Source: Oscillospiraceae bacterium (GTDB lineage Bacteria > Bacillota > Clostridia > Oscillospirales > Oscillospiraceae). Taken from it: a stretch of 38,103 nucleotides of DNA. Of this stretch, positions 7,879 through 14,918 are shown in pieces (the stretch's first letter is position 1; each line of letters begins with the position of its first letter). The notes beneath the pieces are model-generated. The model worked only from the letters and a program-made list of their open reading frames with translations, made no database searches and was not told the origin of the DNA. The stretch is taken from contig CADBKF010000019.1 of the NCBI GenBank assembly GCA_902795195.1, positions 1-38,103 on the forward strand, written 5' to 3'. A program made the position numbers and the translations under genes.

Positions 7879-7907
7879 ATTATACAATGATGCATGTGAA
7901 AAGGCAA
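7879..7907 (-). promoter_or_regulatory. promoter of the flavodiiron fusion gene
   Basis: Minus strand TTGCCT (7902-7907), 17-bp spacer, TATAAT (7879-7884). It diverges from the citXG promoter about 35 bp away. Confidence 0.75.
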
Positions 7908-7939
7908 TCGCTTTTTCTTCAGTTTTGAAAATCGGGGCT

Positions 7940-7994
7940 TTGCAAAGCGGTCGGGAGGGTGTATAATGGAAAAAAAATCCGGTCGAACGACCGG
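7940..7994 (+). promoter_or_regulatory. citXG promoter with 5'-leader hairpin
   Basis: TTGCAA (7940-7945), 16-bp spacer and TATAAT (7962-7967). The expected transcript begins just before a compact palindrome, CCGGTCG AA CGACCGG (7979-7994), ahead of the AGGAGG ribosome site. The palindrome could be an operator or an RNA hairpin; no regulator gene is nearby. Confidence 0.65.
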
Positions 7995-8011
7995 GCGCAG
8001 GAGGATGCAGG

Positions 8012-9355
8012 ATGGAGCAGGCGGTGGAATTATCCCAGGTGCTGGCGGCAAGAGAGCGGCGCGTCTGGCGGCAGAATGCGCTGCTGGAACAATACCGGCA
8101 GCCGCTGCTGTCGTTTACCATGAACATCGCCGGCCCCGTCAAGAACAGCCCCGAGATCCGCCGGGGCTTCCATCTGGGCGAGTCGCTGCTGCTGGGGCAG
8201 CTGGAACGCGAGGGCGCCAGGCTTCTGCACGCCGAGCAGATCGACGAGATTACCGGCTGCGAGGGGCTCTATGTGGTCGCGCTCTCACCCGCGCGGCTCA
8301 AGGCCATCGCCCTGGACATTGAGGAGGGCACGGAGCTGGGCCGACTGTTTGACATGGACGTGCTCACGCCCGCGGGCGAAAAGCTCGAGCGCGGGCAGCC
8401 CCGGCGCTGCCTGATCTGCGGCGGGGAGGCCAAGGCCTGCGCCCGAAGCCGCGCCCACGGCGTGGCCCAGCTGCAGGAAAAAACCGCCCTGCTGCTGCGC
8501 GCCGGCATCGACCGGGACGACCGGCAGACCGCCGCGTCCCTGACGGTCCGGGCGCTGCTGTACGAGCTTGCCACCACGCCCAAGCCCGGCCTGGTGGACC
8601 GGGAAAACAGCGGCAGCCACACCGACATGGACTTTTTCACCTTTCTGCGCAGCAGCGCGGCCCTCTGGCCCTATTTTGATGCGTGCGTGACGATCGGCCG
8701 CGAGAGCGCTGCGCAGCCTGCGCCCGAGACCTTTGCCCGGCTGCGCCGGCCCGGCAAGCTGGCCGAGGCCGACATGCTTCGGGCCACCGGCGGGGTCAAC
8801 ACCCACAAGGGCGCGATCTTCTGCCTGGGCCTGGCCTGCGGCGCGCTGGGCCGCCTGGACCGTGCGCTCTGGCGGCAGCCGGAGCGCATCCTCGCCGAGA
8901 TCGCCGCCATGACGGAGGGCGCCGTCGCCCGGGAGATGGCCTCTGCCGGAGAGGACGCCGCCAAAACCGCGGGCCTGCGCCTGTATCAGCGCCACGGCGT
9001 CACCGGCGCCCGGGGCATGGCCGAGGCCGGCTATCCCGCAGTGCTGCAGCACGGGCTGCCGATTTTGGAAGCCGGGCTGGCGCGGGGCCTTCCCCTCGAG
9101 CAGGCCGGCGCCTGCGCGATGCTGCATCTGCTGGCCCACACCGACGACACGAATATGATCTCCCGCGGCGGCCTTGCGCGCCAGCAGGAAACGACCCGGC
9201 AGCTTCGGGCGCTGCTGGGTGAGACTCCCTTCCCCGCGCCCGAGACCATCCGGGCGCTCGACCGCGCCTATATCGCAGACCACCTCTCCCCCGGCGGCAG
9301 CGCGGATCTTCTGGCGCTGTGCTACCTGCTCCATTTTTTGAAGGAGGCGGAATAG
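8012..9355 (+). CDS. citXG: CitXG: apo-citrate lyase phosphoribosyl-dephospho-CoA transferase fused to triphosphoribosyl-dephospho-CoA synthase
   Basis: 447 residues, two domains. CitX, about 1-155, has TMNIAGPVK (36-44), LFDMDVLTP (112-120) and RRCLICGGEAKACARSRAH (131-149), the pattern for the enzyme that attaches the prosthetic group to the acyl carrier subunit. CitG, about 165-447, has TTPKPGLVDRENSGSHTDMD (188-207), GGVNTHKG and HTDDTN, typical of the synthase that makes the precursor from ATP and dephospho-CoA. Fused CitXG occurs in several Firmicutes. The ATG at 8012 follows AGGAGG at 7 nt; citC starts immediately after the stop. The lyase subunits CitD, CitE and CitF are not in the window, and the next gene downstream is a tRNA. 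Confidence 0.93.
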   Translation: MEQAVELSQVLAARERRVWRQNALLEQYRQPLLSFTMNIAGPVKNSPEIRRGFHLGESLLLGQLEREGARLLHAEQIDEITGCEGLYVVALSPARLKAIALDIEEGTELGRLFDMDVLTPAGEKLERGQPRRCLICGGEAKACARSRAHGVAQLQEKTALLLRAGIDRDDRQTAASLTVRALLYELATTPKPGLVDRENSGSHTDMDFFTFLRSSAALWPYFDACVTIGRESAAQPAPETFARLRRPGKLAEADMLRATGGVNTHKGAIFCLGLACGALGRLDRALWRQPERILAEIAAMTEGAVAREMASAGEDAAKTAGLRLYQRHGVTGARGMAEAGYPAVLQHGLPILEAGLARGLPLEQAGACAMLHLLAHTDDTNMISRGGLARQQETTRQLRALLGETPFPAPETIRALDRAYIADHLSPGGSADLLALCYLLHFLKEAE

Positions 9356-10345
9356 ATGGCATACTACATTTCCCAGGTCCGGGCGGGCGATCTGCGCACG
9401 ATGGCGCAGGTCGACGCGCTGCTGGCCGCTGAGGGCCTGCGGCGCGACCGCAGTCTGGACTACACCTGCGCCATGTTTGACGACGACGGGCAGATCGCCG
9501 CCACCGGCAGCTGCTTCGGCAACACGCTGCGCTGCTTCGCGGTCAGCCGCGCCCACCAGGGCGAGGGCCTGCTCAATGAGGTCATCTCCCACCTGAGCGC
9601 CGTGCAGGCCGAGCGCGGCAACACCCATCTGTTCCTCTACACCAAGCCGGACTCGGCCAAGTTCTTCCGCGACCTGGGCTTCTATGAGATCGCCCGGGTC
9701 GAGGGTGTGCTGGTCTTCATGGAAAACCGAAAGACCGGCTTTTCCGGCTATCTGCGCGCGCTCGAGGGCACCCGCCGCCCCGGCAGCGCCGCGGCCGTTG
9801 TGATGAACGCCAACCCCTTCACGCTCGGCCACCAGTACCTGGCCGAGCAGGCGGCGGCCGCCTGCGACACGCTGCACCTGTTCGTAGTGAGCGAGGACAA
9901 GAGCGAGTTCCCCTTCCGGGTCCGCCGGCAGCTCGTCGCGGCCGGCACGGCCCACCTGCCCAACGTGGTGCTCCACGACAGCGGGCCCTACATCATCAGC
10001 TCGGCCACCTTCCCCAGCTACTTTCTCAAGGACGAGACCGCCGTGGTCGAGGGCCAGGCCCGGCTGGATCTGACGGTCTTCACCCGCATCGCCGAAGCGC
10101 TGGGCCTGCAGGCCCGCTTTGTGGGCGATGAGCCCGCAAGCCCCACCACCCGGATCTATAACCAGGTCATGGCAAGCGAGCTGCCCAAAGCCGGGATCGC
10201 CTGCCACATCCTCCCGCGCAAGGAGCTGGGCGGCGTACCCATCAGTGCCAGCCGCGTCCGCGCCTGCCGCAGGGCCGGCGACTATGAGACCATCGCCAAA
10301 CTCGTCCCTCCTTCCACCCTCGCCTACCTGCTGGAAACCCGCTGA
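9356..10345 (+). CDS. citC: [citrate (pro-3S)-lyase] ligase CitC
   Basis: 329 residues, full length. The N-terminal GNAT-like domain (about 1-125) precedes a nucleotidyltransferase-like domain with the HxGH-type motif NPFTLGHQYL (about 157-166) and the ISASRVR motif near the C-terminus, both standard for CitC. The enzyme acetylates the thiol of the citrate-lyase prosthetic group using ATP and acetate, activating the lyase. Its ATG begins directly after the citXG TAG, with AAGGAGG inside the end of citXG, so the two are one operon. With no lyase subunits adjacent, it must serve a lyase encoded elsewhere or be a relic; both frames are intact. Confidence 0.93.
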   Translation: MAYYISQVRAGDLRTMAQVDALLAAEGLRRDRSLDYTCAMFDDDGQIAATGSCFGNTLRCFAVSRAHQGEGLLNEVISHLSAVQAERGNTHLFLYTKPDSAKFFRDLGFYEIARVEGVLVFMENRKTGFSGYLRALEGTRRPGSAAAVVMNANPFTLGHQYLAEQAAAACDTLHLFVVSEDKSEFPFRVRRQLVAAGTAHLPNVVLHDSGPYIISSATFPSYFLKDETAVVEGQARLDLTVFTRIAEALGLQARFVGDEPASPTTRIYNQVMASELPKAGIACHILPRKELGGVPISASRVRACRRAGDYETIAKLVPPSTLAYLLETR

Positions 10346-10477
10346 GCCAACAGCCCGCTGCGCAGGAACGGTCTGCCTTGAAGAAGCTGGCTGCTCAAAA
10401 TCGAATTGGCTGGCTGCGTTTTATCAAAAACCGCCCATGGCGAAAAGCGGAAAAACCCGCCTTCAACGAAAAAAATC

Positions 10478-10506
10478 TTGCTTTTTCCCCCCGCCTGTAT
10501 TATAAT
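10478..10506 (+). promoter_or_regulatory. promoter of tRNA-Leu
   Basis: TTGCTT (10478-10483), 17-bp spacer and a perfect TATAAT (10501-10506), 15 bp before the mature tRNA 5' end. The preceding stretch from citC (10346-10477) shows no gene. Confidence 0.8.
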
Positions 10507-10521
10507 AGTTATCGCAATCAC

Positions 10522-10608
10522 GCCGGTGTGATGGAATTGGCAGACGTACGGGACTCAAAATCCCGCGGTGGCGACACCGTGCGGGTTCGACCCCCGCCAC
10601 CGGCACCA
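10522..10608 (+). tRNA. tRNA-Leu (anticodon CAA)
   Basis: 87 nt including encoded CCA. Acceptor stem GCCGGTG (10522-10528) pairs with CACCGGC (10598-10604), discriminator A, CCA 10606-10608. Anticodon stem CGGGA/TCCCG encloses loop CTCAAAA with anticodon CAA at 10556-10558 (decodes UUG). The long variable arm CGGTG-GCGA-CACCG is diagnostic of a class II tRNA, and the T arm GCGGG-TTCGACC-CCCGC is intact. It has its own promoter and terminator. An integrase tail lies 70 bp past its 3' end, so the 3' half may be an old attachment site. Confidence 0.97.
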
Positions 10609-10610
10609 CC

Positions 10611-10650
10611 CGAAACCCTTGATTCTTCAAGGGTTTCGGTTTTTTCTTCC
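10611..10650 (+). terminator. intrinsic terminator of tRNA-Leu
   Basis: CGAAACCCTTGA (10611-10622) pairs perfectly with TCAAGGGTTTCG (10627-10638) around TTCT, followed by GTTTTTTCTT. Confidence 0.95.
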
Positions 10651-10676
10651 CCTCGCGGAGGTCGAAATTTAAGGAT

Positions 10677-10751
10677 TTAGCCCGGGAAATAGTCCATGAT
10701 CGCCTCCGCGGAGGCCACCTTCGAGCTGTAGTCCAGGTGGGTGTAAATGAA
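10677..10751 (-). pseudogene. C-terminal remnant of a tyrosine recombinase (integrase)
   Basis: The minus-strand frame ending at TAA 10677-10679 reads IYTHLDYSSKVASAEAI followed by MDYFPG. IYTHL is the box that carries the nucleophilic tyrosine at the end of tyrosine recombinases, followed by the usual short tail. Everything upstream (higher coordinates) is lost: the frame runs straight into the palindromic element at 10758. Its place just downstream of a tRNA gene is typical for integrases of tRNA-targeted elements. Too short to function. Confidence 0.6.
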
Positions 10752-10757
10752 AACAAG

Positions 10758-10878
10758 GGGCCTGTTGCAAAATGCTCTGTCATTTCGAGCGAAGCGAGAA
10801 ATCCGTTTCTATTTCACACTTTTTCACGTGAAAAGTACGGATTTCTCGGTCGCAAGTCGTGCATTTTGCAACAGGCCC
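10758..10878. repeat. palindromic repeat element, copy 1 (121 bp)
   Basis: Terminal inverted repeats GGGCCTGTTGCAAAATGC (10758-10775) and GCATTTTGCAACAGGCCC (10861-10878) are perfect complements over 18 bp. The interior has GAGAAATCCG and its counterpart CGGATTTCTC, so it can fold into one long hairpin. A second, longer copy with the same termini lies at 13092-13254. No coding capacity: a MITE-like element. Confidence 0.85.
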
Positions 10879-10886
10879 TTTGTGCT

Positions 10887-11594
10887 TTATTCATCCGTTC
10901 GCGCGGCGCACATGACGTCGTGGGCCATTTCGGCGGCGGAAATGTCCATGTTGCAGCCCATTTTCCACACGGGGGTGCTGCGCAAAAAGCCGTCAAGCAG
11001 CGACAAAAACTCTAGCAGCCGGCCGGTGTCCTTCGGCCGGTAGACCTGGTGGAAAATGGCCGAGATCAGCTCCTCCGCGCTCGCCGGGCGGATCGAGTTC
11101 TCCTGCGCCCGCTCCAGCAGGCACAGCCCCGCCACCGGGACGCAGCGCGTGCTGGTCAGCCCCTCCTTGCCGCACCAGGGCGTGCCGCAGGCATACCAGA
11201 GGCCGTCCTGCTTCCAGATGATCGGCTTGTCGCCGTTCACGACGCGCACCCGCTCGCCGTAGCGCTCCAGCCAGAGCAGGATGTGGGTGGACTTGCCGGT
11301 GCCGCTCTTGGCCGTGAAGATGTAGGCCCCGCCGCCGGTCTCGATCGTCGCCCCGTGGAGCACGAAGCGGTCATAGTCCGGCAGGCGCTCGGCGATGGCC
11401 CGATAGAGGCAGACAAACTCGGCAATCGCCGCACTGCAGCCGTGGATGGCGCGCTCGTCGGCGATCTGCGCGGGCGTCGCCTCTACGGTAAACTCCGGCG
11501 GGGCGGCGGTTTCAAAGGCCGCGCAGGCGCGCAGCACATAGGGCGTTTCGGTTTCCAGGCCGATGTTCAGCCCGGCCATGTGGATCGTGATCAT
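10887..11594 (-). CDS. HPr kinase-like P-loop protein
   Basis: 235 residues. A Walker A motif, AKSGTGKS (95-102), is followed by VVNGDKPII (118-126) with an aspartate where HprK-type kinases place a catalytic acid, then a GTPWCGKEG loop (137-145). The layout matches the C-terminal kinase fold of HPr kinase/PEP carboxykinase-like proteins that lack the HprK N-terminal domain. Such stand-alone proteins have no single established role. The ATG (11592-11594) abuts the DUF5662 stop, and sigK lies upstream in the same direction, so the three are probably cotranscribed. Mother-cell expression is inferred. The substrate is unknown. Confidence 0.75.
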   Translation of the reverse strand: MITIHMAGLNIGLETETPYVLRACAAFETAAPPEFTVEATPAQIADERAIHGCSAAIAEFVCLYRAIAERLPDYDRFVLHGATIETGGGAYIFTAKSGTGKSTHILLWLERYGERVRVVNGDKPIIWKQDGLWYACGTPWCGKEGLTSTRCVPVAGLCLLERAQENSIRPASAEELISAIFHQVYRPKDTGRLLEFLSLLDGFLRSTPVWKMGCNMDISAAEMAHDVMCAARTDE

Positions 11595-12161
11595 TCAGAA
11601 TTCCTCCGCCCGGCGTTCCCATTCCGCCTCGGGCACGTTCTTCAAAACCACCCGGCGCACAAAGGCGTAGGTCCGCTGTTCGCCCTTGTCCTGCAGCATC
11701 GTGAGCAGGAATTTCAGCTGGCGGAAGGTCTCTGGGTGGAGCAGATTGCACTCCTCGGTGCGCATCAGGTAGGCCAGCCCGTCGCCGTCGCGATAGGCCT
11801 TGCCGCGGTAGATCTTGCAGGCGGCGATCCGGTCCATGAAGGACTCCACCATGTAGCGGGTCGGCATGGGCACAGCCACATACTGCCGCGTCTCGGCGGA
11901 CAGGTCCGTCCAGTATTCATAGTGGTGCTTGTTGCGGCCCTTGTGGTGCATCCAGGCGGTGGAATAGCCCACCTGTTCCCGGGCCACCGCGTTGGGGCTG
12001 CGGGTCCCCTGCCAGTATTTGGCGCCTTGGAGGAACTCCGTGGGCGAATACTTGCTCAGATCGTGCAGCAGCCCCTGCCGGATCAGCCCCACGCGGAAGC
12101 AGCCCAGCATCACCTTGTGCCGGTGGGCGGTAATTGTCATAAAATGGCGGATCGGGTGCAT
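11595..12161 (-). CDS. DUF5662 family protein
   Basis: 188 residues. Histidine-rich pattern: HRHK (13-16), HDLSKYSPTEF (33-43), MHHKGRNKHH (about 71-80). The HD...SKYS and HH spacing resembles a metal-binding HD-like fold and matches what I know of DUF5662, common in Firmicutes and phages; biochemical function is unknown. AAGG lies about 8 nt before the ATG. It starts 19 bp after sigK and its stop directly adjoins the HPr-kinase-like start, giving one operon. Confidence 0.75.
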   Translation of the reverse strand: MHPIRHFMTITAHRHKVMLGCFRVGLIRQGLLHDLSKYSPTEFLQGAKYWQGTRSPNAVAREQVGYSTAWMHHKGRNKHHYEYWTDLSAETRQYVAVPMPTRYMVESFMDRIAACKIYRGKAYRDGDGLAYLMRTEECNLLHPETFRQLKFLLTMLQDKGEQRTYAFVRRVVLKNVPEAEWERRAEEF

Positions 12162-12180
12162 CGGCTGACCTTCTTTGCAG

Positions 12181-12915
12181 TTATTTTTTCTCTGTATCCA
12201 GTATACCCTTCCCGCCGGGTTTTTGCAAGTGCGAATCTTCCAGCGCGCTCTGCAATTTGGACAGGGCCTTCTTCTCGATGCGCGAGACGTAGCTGCGGGA
12301 GATGCCCAGCTGCGCGGCGATCTGCCGCTGGGTCTGCGGCGTGCGATCGCCCAGGCCGTAGCGTCGGACGATCACCAGCCGCTCCCGTTCGTCGAGCACG
12401 CGGTCGACGGCCGCGTGCAGCTTCTTCGCCGTCTCCTTCTGGGCCAGATTGTCGAACAGGTCCTCCTCCGAGCAGACCACGTCCATGAGCGAAAGCGCCG
12501 TGCCGTCCTTGGCGGTCTCAATGTACTCCGAGAGCGACACGTCCCCCGCCGTCTTCCGCTGCGCCCGGAAGTGCATCAGGATTTCGTTTTCCACGCAGCG
12601 TGAGCAATAGGTGGCAAGCCGCGCGCCCTTGTCGGGATCGAAGGTCTGGATGCCCTTAATGAGGCCGATCGTCCCGATCGAGATCAGATCCTCCTGATCC
12701 GCTGTCTGGGTGTAGTATTTTTTCATGATGTGGGCCACCAAGCGGAGATTGCGCTCGATGAGGACGTTGCGGGCAGCCAGGTCGCCCTGCCTGGCCAGGG
12801 CCAGATAGCGGCGCTCCTCGGCGGCGCTCAAGGGCTTTGGAAAGGAGCCAGCGTTGTCCAGCCGCAGCGCGTAGAGCATCGAGCTCAGCATCAGCCAAAC
12901 TGCTGCAGTCAGCAT
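12181..12915 (-). CDS. sigK: sporulation sigma factor SigK (pro-sigma-K)
   Basis: 244 residues. Residues 1-20 form a hydrophobic pro-sequence (MLTAAVWLMLSSMLYALRLD), which in pro-sigma-K tethers the factor to the membrane until the SpoIVFB protease removes it. Then FPKPLS, LIERNLRLVAHI, DLISIGTIGLIKGI (region 2), ENEILMHFRAQRKTAGDVSL and a region 4 helix-turn-helix (TQRQIAAQLGISRSYVSRIEKKAL). The EILMH/DVSL pattern fits SigK better than SigE. The gene is continuous, with no skin-type insertion. GGAGG lies about 8 nt before the ATG. A TATAAT box sits at 13002-13007, but its -35 (TTGAAT) is only 15 bp away; a sporulation promoter is expected and not recognised. Late mother-cell expression is inferred. 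Confidence 0.93.
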   Translation of the reverse strand: MLTAAVWLMLSSMLYALRLDNAGSFPKPLSAAEERRYLALARQGDLAARNVLIERNLRLVAHIMKKYYTQTADQEDLISIGTIGLIKGIQTFDPDKGARLATYCSRCVENEILMHFRAQRKTAGDVSLSEYIETAKDGTALSLMDVVCSEEDLFDNLAQKETAKKLHAAVDRVLDERERLVIVRRYGLGDRTPQTQRQIAAQLGISRSYVSRIEKKALSKLQSALEDSHLQKPGGKGILDTEKK

Positions 12916-13022
12916 AAAAACACCTCCGCAGCAGTTTATTCCGGGCCGGTTTGTCCAAATTCCGGCAGATATGTTTCATTTGATCATCCGGCTTCTGCAG
13001 TATTATACTAGAATGCAATAAG

Positions 13023-13042
13023 ATTCAATGAAAGCATTGAAT
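13023..13042. repeat. small hairpin upstream of sigK
   Basis: ATTCAATG (13023-13030), AAAG loop, CATTGAAT (13035-13042), perfect. It lies between the sigK promoter region and palindromic copy 2. No T tract; role unknown. Confidence 0.45.
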
Positions 13043-13091
13043 TGTATTCCGGCATTCGTAGGAAGGATACAGACCGGGAAAAAAGAACAAT

Positions 13092-13254
13092 GGGCCTGTT
13101 GCAAAATGCTCTGTCATTTCGAGAGACCGCGACACCGAAGGCGTGCCTTGTGCAGAAATCCGTTCCTTTTTCGCAGCTGTCTGCGGTGAGAATACGGATT
13201 TCTCGGTCGCAAGCTCCCTCGAAATGACGGGTTTGTGCATTTTGCAACAGGCTC
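13092..13254. repeat. palindromic repeat element, copy 2 (about 163 bp)
   Basis: Same termini as the copy at 10758: GGGCCTGTTGCAAAATGC (13092-13109) versus GCATTTTGCAACAGGC (13237-13252). Both copies share the next block, TCTGTCATTTCGAG, and the inner CGGATTTCTCGGTCGCAAG. This copy is longer in the middle and keeps a CTCGAAATGAC counterpart on the right, so it may be the fuller form. Its right end abuts the coding remnant at 13258. Confidence 0.85.
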
Positions 13255-13257
13255 CGT

Positions 13258-13425
13258 GATCCGCCATTCCTTCTGCCAGCGGATGACGGGCTTCTCCCCT
13301 TCCCACTCGATGGGCAGCCACACATAGCGGGAGAGGCAGGTGTTTTCGCTGTGCTTCTGCAGCGTGCCGGGGACCGAAGTGATCTCCTTGGGCGAGGTGT
13401 CCGGCTTGTAGGCCTTCAGGCGCTG
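13258..13425 (-). pseudogene. C-terminal remnant, possibly of a GH43-like glycosidase
   Basis: About 55 codons on the minus strand with protein-like content: ITSVPGTLQKHSENT, then SRYVWLPIEWEGEKPVIRWQ and KEWRI. The SRYVWLPI...VIRW...W pattern reminds me of the C-terminal end of GH43-like glycosidases; the family call is tentative. The 3' end is cut by palindromic copy 2 (the frame reads through into TEPVAKC, which is repeat sequence). The 5' side ends at about 13425, where the opposite-strand AraC remnant begins. A dead fragment. Confidence 0.35.
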
Positions 13426-13437
13426 GGGCACACGAAG

Positions 13438-13671
13438 CACCCGTCCTACCTGCATTTCGAGACCGGCGGTGATCGCGTGCTCGAAGACATCCTGGCAAAC
13501 ATCGACCGGGAACGCCAAGCGCCGGAACGCTACAGCAGTCAGTACCTCAACCTTTTGATGAGCGAGTTCTTCCTGCTGATGTTCCGGCGCTATGAGGGCA
13601 CGGCACGCTTGCCGCGCACCGGCAGTTTTTTCTGGAAGCATGAGTTTTCGGCCATCTTCAGCTATAAGCAA
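13438..13671 (+). pseudogene. AraC-family regulator remnant
   Basis: About 78 codons on the plus strand: HPSYLHFETGG, IDRERQAPERYSSQYLNLLM, then SFFWKHEFSAIFSYKQ. This matches the linker region of AraC-type regulators just before the DNA-binding domain (the FxxIxxYI helix normally leads into the first helix-turn-helix). Both the ligand-binding N-terminus and the whole DNA-binding domain are missing; the frame runs into the 3' end of the sirtuin gene. Orientation relative to the glycosidase-like remnant suggests an old divergent regulator/enzyme pair collapsed by a deletion near 13430. Confidence 0.5.
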
Positions 13672-13681
13672 GCAGCTTTTT

Positions 13682-14599
13682 TCAGCCCAGCACCCGGAGC
13701 ACTTCTCCAATGTCCCCGTTGATGCAGATGGACTGCTTCTCGATCTCTCTCGGACAGGCCGCCTCGCCGTAGTTCAGGCAGGCGTAGATCGCCTCCCGGT
13801 TGCCGGCGGTCATGCGCCAAAAGGGGTATTTGATGATGACCGGCGTGTTGTAGCCCACGCCCAGCTCCAGAAACAGCACCTTCCCGCCCCGGGTGCGGAG
13901 GAAATCGGAATACCGGGCGGAGGCCTCTGCCCAGCCGTCGTCCTCCACAAAGCGGTCGTCGGAGCGCAGGTTCATGGTCATGGGCCTGCCGCACACCGGG
14001 CAGTTGGGCAGAAGCTCGGTCGGGACCGTCATCTTCAATGGGGCGCCCGCCGGTGCGGTCAGCGCGTTGTCCGGGCCGAGCTCCCAGCCCTGGGCGAGCA
14101 CCATGGCGCGGACCGTCTCATAATTGTCATAGGTCTTGCGGTGGCAGGGCTCGCTGCACTGGAAGAGGCCGTAGTCGCCCTGGGTGTAGAACAGGCGCTT
14201 TTTGTCGAAGCCCGCCTTCTGGAAGCAGTGGTCCACGTTGGTGGTCAGCACGAAATAGTCCTTGCCGTCCACCAGCTGCAGCAGGTCCTCGTAGACCGGC
14301 TTCGGCGCGTCCATATAGCGGTTGACCCAGATATTGCGGCTCCAATAGGCCCAGAATTCCTCCCGGGTGGGATAGGGATAAAAGCCCCCGGAATACATGT
14401 CGGAAAAGCCGTATTTCTGCCCGAAATCGGCAAAAAACCGTTCAAAGCGCTCCCCGCTGTAGACAAAGCCCGCGGAGGTGGAAAGTCCCGCGCCCGCGCC
14501 GATGATCACGGTGTCGGCCTCCCGGAGCGCCTGCTTCAGCTTTTGGATCGCTTCGGCTTTGGGCGCCTCCGGCGTTGTGTTGATTCGTTTGGAAAACAT
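13682..14599 (-). CDS. Sir2-family protein, macrodomain-linked (SirTM-like) class
   Basis: 305 residues. GAGAGLSTSAGF (34-45) is the NAD-binding loop, TTNVDHCF (119-126) carries the conserved Asn (N121), and C148/C152 with C200/C203 form the zinc site. At the place of the usual catalytic histidine the sequence is YTQGDYG (Q140). Gln there, together with DMYSGGFYP (67-75), is what I associate with the SirTM class, which ADP-ribosylates a lipoyl-carrier protein rather than deacetylating. SirTMs normally sit beside a macrodomain, GcvH-like and lipoate-ligase genes; none is here. AGAGGTG precedes the ATG, and a good promoter lies at 14706-14734. Sir2 membership is firm, subclass probable. Confidence 0.88.
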   Translation of the reverse strand: MFSKRINTTPEAPKAEAIQKLKQALREADTVIIGAGAGLSTSAGFVYSGERFERFFADFGQKYGFSDMYSGGFYPYPTREEFWAYWSRNIWVNRYMDAPKPVYEDLLQLVDGKDYFVLTTNVDHCFQKAGFDKKRLFYTQGDYGLFQCSEPCHRKTYDNYETVRAMVLAQGWELGPDNALTAPAGAPLKMTVPTELLPNCPVCGRPMTMNLRSDDRFVEDDGWAEASARYSDFLRTRGGKVLFLELGVGYNTPVIIKYPFWRMTAGNREAIYACLNYGEAACPREIEKQSICINGDIGEVLRVLG

Positions 14600-14705
14600 G
14601 CTTGGTCACCTCTGGTATTTCATGCTGCCGATCAAGCTGGCCTGACGATTGCTCCGTTGACCCCGCGCTCGTCCCGGACAGCGATCGCGTCCCGGACCTG
14701 TTCAA

Positions 14706-14734
14706 ATGATACACCCTGCCGCGGACCGGTGCAA
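14706..14734 (-). promoter_or_regulatory. promoter of the sirtuin gene
   Basis: Minus strand TTGCAC (14729-14734), 17-bp spacer, TATCAT (14706-14711), giving a leader of about 100 nt. Confidence 0.65.
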
Positions 14735-14831
14735 GCCATTTTTTGCTCCGTCGGGTGAAAAAATCATCGGCGCACCGACCCCTGCGGGTGTACCCCGGAT
14801 CGGCTTAAGAAGTTCAGCATGTCATTTTTCG

Positions 14832-14918
14832 GCTGCACGTTTCCGTGCAGCTTTAAGGAATTGATCTTTATATAATTTCAAATAACGGACGGTACAGGTT
14901 CGCTTCTGTACCGTCCGT
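14832..14918. terminator. two consecutive hairpins at the edge of the mobile-DNA remnant region
   Basis: Hairpin 1: GCTGCACG (14832-14839) with CGTGCAGC (14844-14851), followed by TTTAA. Hairpin 2: ACGGACGGTACAG (14885-14897) with CTGTACCGTCCGT (14906-14918), a perfect 13-bp stem with an A/T-rich upstream flank. They lie in the gene-free stretch 14735-15111, downstream of the integrase remnant; the rest of that stretch shows nothing I can support. Probably terminators left by the integrated element. Confidence 0.55.

Noticed and set aside
8285-10207. Minus-strand frame of 640 codons opposite citXG and citC
   Set aside because: Repetitive Gly/Ala/Leu/His/Gln-rich antisense translation, no domain signals, opposite two unmistakable genes.
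12181-12915. skin-type element interrupting sigK
   Set aside because: The sigK frame is continuous from pro-sequence to region 4.
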